Below are positions 54,370 through 59,330 of a stretch of 59,330 bases of DNA, in pieces. The notes beneath the pieces were generated by a model, which was not told the origin of the DNA, did not search any database, and saw nothing but the letters and a program-made list of their open reading frames with translations. The position numbers and the translations under genes were made by a program. Numbering within the stretch: the stretch's first letter is position 1; every line of letters starts with the position of its first letter. Origin of the DNA: a bacterium (GTDB lineage Bacteria; Sysuimicrobiota; Sysuimicrobiia; Sysuimicrobiales; Segetimicrobiaceae); contig DATGFS010000044.1 in NCBI GenBank assembly GCA_035308905.1, forward strand, positions 1-59,330, given 5' to 3'.

Positions 54370-55827
54370 TCACAGCGTGATCTGGGTCCCGACGGCCTGG
54401 TCGATCTGCGCGAGCGCGAGATTGTACTGGAACAGCGCCTGCACCAACGCGGCGTCGGCCGCCGCCAGGTTCTGGATCGCCGTCACCACCTCGAGCTGCG
54501 TCCCGACCCCGGCCTGGAACCTGACGTTCGCGATCCGCAAGGCTTCCTGGGCCGCGACGAGGCCGGCCTGGGCCGAGGCCAGCTGCTCCGCCGCCTGCTG
54601 GAGGTTGAGGTAGGCGGCGCGGACCTGCTCCTCAACGGTCTGCTGCGTCTGCTCGAGCTGGACCCGGGTGAGCGCGAGCTGCTGGCGCGCCTGCTCGACT
54701 TTGGCCCTGGTGAGGCCGCCGTCGAAGATCGCGAGCGTGAGCGCCAGCGTGCCCGCCCAGGTCACCGGCGTGCTCGACGAGAGAGTGTTCGACTGCATTT
54801 GCGGACCACCGGTCAACGTGATGTTGGGCCGCAGACCCGCCGCGGCCAGATCGACCGCGGCCTGCGCGGCCTGGATCGCGGCCTGCGCCTGTGCGACCTC
54901 CGCCCGGTTGGCGAGCCCCTGCTTCACCAGCGCCTCCACGTCCGGCGGCGGCGCGGGCAGGCCCATCGGTGTCGTCGCGGCGATCGCCGACGAGATCGGC
55001 AGATTGACCACGGCCGCGAGCTGCTGCTCGGCCAGAACGGCCGCGGCCTTGGCCTGCGTCAGCGTCCGCTGGGCCTGGGCGAGCTGTACCTGCGCCTGCA
55101 GCAGGTTGAATTCGGGCGACGTGCCGACGTTGACCTGAGCCTGCGTGACCCGCACGTTCTCCTGCGAGGCGGCAACGGCGCGCTGAGCGGCCGCCACCTG
55201 GCCTTCGCTCTGCACGTAGTTGAAGTAGGCCTGCCGGACCGCGAGGACCGTCTGCTCCGCCGTCGCCGCGAACGCGCTCTGCTGACCGCGCAGGTTCGCC
55301 TGGGCGATTGCGATCTGGTCCTGCACCGCGTTGCCGGTGTACACCGCGTAATTGACGATGCCGTGCACGTTCCACTGCGGCGGCGTCGACCCGGGCACGA
55401 TCGCCGTAAAGGGGGCGCCGGTGATCCCGGCGCTCGGAATGTTGATCGTCCCGCCCAGCGTCGAGTTGCCCGGCGGCGTCTGCTGCGTGTTGCTGGCTCC
55501 GACCGATACGGTCGGCCAGAGGCCCGCCTCGGCTTGGCCCACCTGGGCACGGGCGATCGCGACCGCCAGCGCCGCCTGCCGCACCGTCAGGTTCTGTTCC
55601 AGCGCGCGCCGGACCGCATCGAGCAGCGTGAGCGGCGCGCCGGCGCCAACCGACGGCACCGGCGGCACGGGCGGGATCTGGAGCGGCGCAGCGGGCGCGG
55701 CAGGCTGCACCGGGGCCGGTGGAACCTGCGGCGGGGTCGGCTGCGTCTGCGCGGCCGCCGTCAGCGGAAGAAGCGCCGTCGCCGCGAGCGTGATGAACGC
55801 AACCGACCGAACGAGCCGAACGGGCAT
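54370..55827 (-). CDS. TolC-family outer membrane efflux protein
   Basis: A protein of 485 residues with a signal peptide, then a Pro/Ala-rich stretch (about 28-60) and two copies of the outer-membrane efflux (OEP) repeat. Each repeat has long Ala/Gln-rich helices, for example LRGQQSAFAATAEQTVLAVR and LALTRVQLEQTQQTVEEQVR, and short beta strands between them. It forms the trimeric outer-membrane channel for the export system. The ATG at 55827 is one base after the tetR stop. Confidence 0.92.
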   Translation of the reverse strand: MPVRLVRSVAFITLAATALLPLTAAAQTQPTPPQVPPAPVQPAAPAAPLQIPPVPPVPSVGAGAPLTLLDAVRRALEQNLTVRQAALAVAIARAQVGQAEAGLWPTVSVGASNTQQTPPGNSTLGGTINIPSAGITGAPFTAIVPGSTPPQWNVHGIVNYAVYTGNAVQDQIAIAQANLRGQQSAFAATAEQTVLAVRQAYFNYVQSEGQVAAAQRAVAASQENVRVTQAQVNVGTSPEFNLLQAQVQLAQAQRTLTQAKAAAVLAEQQLAAVVNLPISSAIAATTPMGLPAPPPDVEALVKQGLANRAEVAQAQAAIQAAQAAVDLAAAGLRPNITLTGGPQMQSNTLSSSTPVTWAGTLALTLAIFDGGLTRAKVEQARQQLALTRVQLEQTQQTVEEQVRAAYLNLQQAAEQLASAQAGLVAAQEALRIANVRFQAGVGTQLEVVTAIQNLAAADAALVQALFQYNLALAQIDQAVGTQITL

Positions 55828-55828
55828 T

Positions 55829-56488
55829 TCAGTCCCCCCTCTTGAACGCTTCGGGTGCGGAGGGCGGCGCCGGGGCGCGGGCCGTCAGGCCCCGCAGAAT
55901 CAGCGCCGCCATCTCGCCCAGGTACTCCTCATCGTCGTACCGGACACCGGCGAAGCCGAGCACGTGCTGCGTCATGATGTAGCTCATGACCATGCGGAAA
56001 CAGATCGACGCGGTGACCTCGGTATTGACCGGACGGAAGGCGCCGTCGGCGATGCGCGCCTCGAGATAGGCCCGGAACCGCTGCACAAACGGTTCGTGCA
56101 GCCGCCGGAAAAACTCCCGCCGGACGTCTTCGTGCAGGTCGGCCTCATGCACGACGAGCCGGATGAACGACGCGTGCCGCGCCAGCGTCTGGACCCGCGC
56201 GCGAACGAAGGCGAGCACAAACGCTTCGTCGTCGCCGGGCGCGAACTGTTCGGGCGCGGGCGGCGCGCCGTCGTCCGCGATCACACCGATGACGCCGCGC
56301 AAGACGTCCTGCTTGCTCGGGAAGTAGAGATATATCGTGCCCTCGGCCAGACCCGCGGTCGAGGCGATCTCGCGGATCGTCGCGCCGTGGAATCCGCGGC
56401 GGCTGAACACCTCCAGCGCGGCGCGCAAGATCTGCGCGCGCCGCTCACCGGTGCGGGCTTCGCGCGCGGTTGTGCTCAAACGGGCCAT
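55829..56488 (-). CDS. TetR family transcriptional regulator
   Basis: About 219 residues. The N-terminal helix-turn-helix is RRAQILRAALEVFSRRGFHG, ATIREIASTAGLAEGTIYLY, FPSKQDVLRGVI; the ligand-binding domain follows. I chose the ATG at 56488. A start at 56542 would lie inside the predicted operator. It is first in the operon with tolC, the fusion protein, ATPase and permease, so it most likely represses them and is relieved by an efflux substrate. Confidence 0.92.
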   Translation of the reverse strand: MARLSTTAREARTGERRAQILRAALEVFSRRGFHGATIREIASTAGLAEGTIYLYFPSKQDVLRGVIGVIADDGAPPAPEQFAPGDDEAFVLAFVRARVQTLARHASFIRLVVHEADLHEDVRREFFRRLHEPFVQRFRAYLEARIADGAFRPVNTEVTASICFRMVMSYIMTQHVLGFAGVRYDDEEYLGEMAALILRGLTARAPAPPSAPEAFKRGD

Positions 56489-56527
56489 CGATTCGGGTAC
56501 GCCTCCCGGCAGTACAGCGAGGAAAGA

Positions 56528-56545
56528 TGACTGACCGCTCATTCA
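56528..56545. promoter_or_regulatory. Probable TetR operator
   Basis: tgactga-ccgc-tcattca is an imperfect palindrome with 6 of 7 arm bases paired, a size and spacing typical of TetR-family operators (TGAxTGA-N4-TCAxTCA). It sits at the predicted transcription start of the tetR operon, overlapping its -10 by one base at 56545. Binding there would block the operon's own promoter. Confidence 0.6.
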
Positions 56546-56573
56546 GCGTATCCCTCGCTTCTCTCCCCGTCAA
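56545..56573 (-). promoter_or_regulatory. Predicted promoter of the tetR-tolC-ABC operon
   Basis: On the minus strand TTGACG (56573 to 56568) and TACGCT (56550 to 56545) are separated by 17 bp. The -35 is one base off consensus and the -10 is weaker. The TetR-type operator lies directly downstream. The promoter is in the gap between the RND pump stop at 56615 and tetR. Confidence 0.6.
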
Positions 56574-56614
56574 ACGTCGATGTCGGGACCATTGATTTCA
56601 CGCGCCGGGGATCG

Positions 56615-59330
<2,716 letters not shown>

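Overview
The window is about 59 kb of very GC-rich bacterial chromosome. Almost every gene lies on the minus strand; the exceptions are three small plus-strand genes near 40.5 kb and 47.9-48.8 kb. The gene content describes a diderm that makes LPS. It has the lipid A genes lpxA, B, C, D and I, the transport genes lptA, B, C and F, plus bamA, tamB and OmpH/Skp-like chaperones. Other traits are more typical of Terrabacteria (Gram-positive-like lineages): a CGAAC-N4-GTTCG type SOS box, SpoIVB-like S55 proteins and an RskA-type anti-sigma factor. My inference is an uncultured, high-GC, LPS-bearing Terrabacterial phylum, for example CSP1-3/Sysuimicrobiota. That placement is tentative.

Layout, read leftwards in the direction of transcription from the right end. 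(1) 59.3-49.4 kb is an export block: an RND pump cut by the window edge, a TetR regulator with a recognisable promoter and operator, TolC, a membrane fusion protein, a fused double ABC ATPase, one ABC-2 permease, a flavin reductase and RidA. A tRNA-Gln gene follows. (2) 48.8-47.9 kb holds two small plus-strand genes (GYD-domain protein and membrane protein). (3) 47.7-40.7 kb is a cluster of DUF4331, TPR, HupE-like, ECF sigma, RskA-like anti-sigma, cupin, SRPBCC and an OB-fold-like exported protein. (4) 40.5-34.0 kb is a LexA-regulated mutagenesis cassette, imuA-imuB-dnaE2, with a plus-strand CsbD-like gene divergent from it. dnaE2 is interrupted in frame by a 360-residue intein of clearly lower GC. 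(5) 33.9-27.0 kb carries a membrane protein, cobyrinate a,c-diamide synthase, glmU, prs, a WecA/TagO-type transferase and wecB. (6) 27.0-26.6 kb is a stand-alone transcription unit for a small secreted lipoyl-domain-like protein, with a consensus promoter and an intrinsic terminator. (7) 26.5-18.4 kb holds two paralogous SpoIVB-S55 proteins and tamB. (8) 18.3-0.36 kb is one nearly gapless envelope operon: a sigma factor, a membrane protein, bamA, three OmpH-like proteins, lpxD, lpxC, fabZ, lpxA, lpxI, lpxB, lptC, lptA, lptB, lptF/G, a GT39 transferase, a GT2 transferase, DUF3084 and a RuvC/YqgF-like nuclease.

The genes fit together around UDP-GlcNAc and the outer membrane. GlmU makes UDP-GlcNAc. 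LpxA, C, D, I and B turn it into lipid A disaccharide, with FabZ feeding the acyl chains, while the WecA and WecB homologues use it for a surface glycan. The Lpt proteins move LPS outwards, and BamA, TamB and the OmpH proteins build the membrane that receives it. Neighbouring genes repeatedly overlap as ATGA, GTGA, TTGA or CTGA, which points to translational coupling.

The most notable observations are: the DnaE2 intein and an apparent co-conversion footprint in the flanking exon DNA; an SOS box centred in a near-consensus promoter for the mutasome, with a second near-perfect box at the left edge; the self-contained lipoyl-like secreted protein; the duplicated S55 proteins beside tamB; three dissimilar OmpH-like proteins in one operon; and the DUF4331/HupE/sigma cluster. 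Only 1-358 is a gene-free stretch longer than 300 bases.
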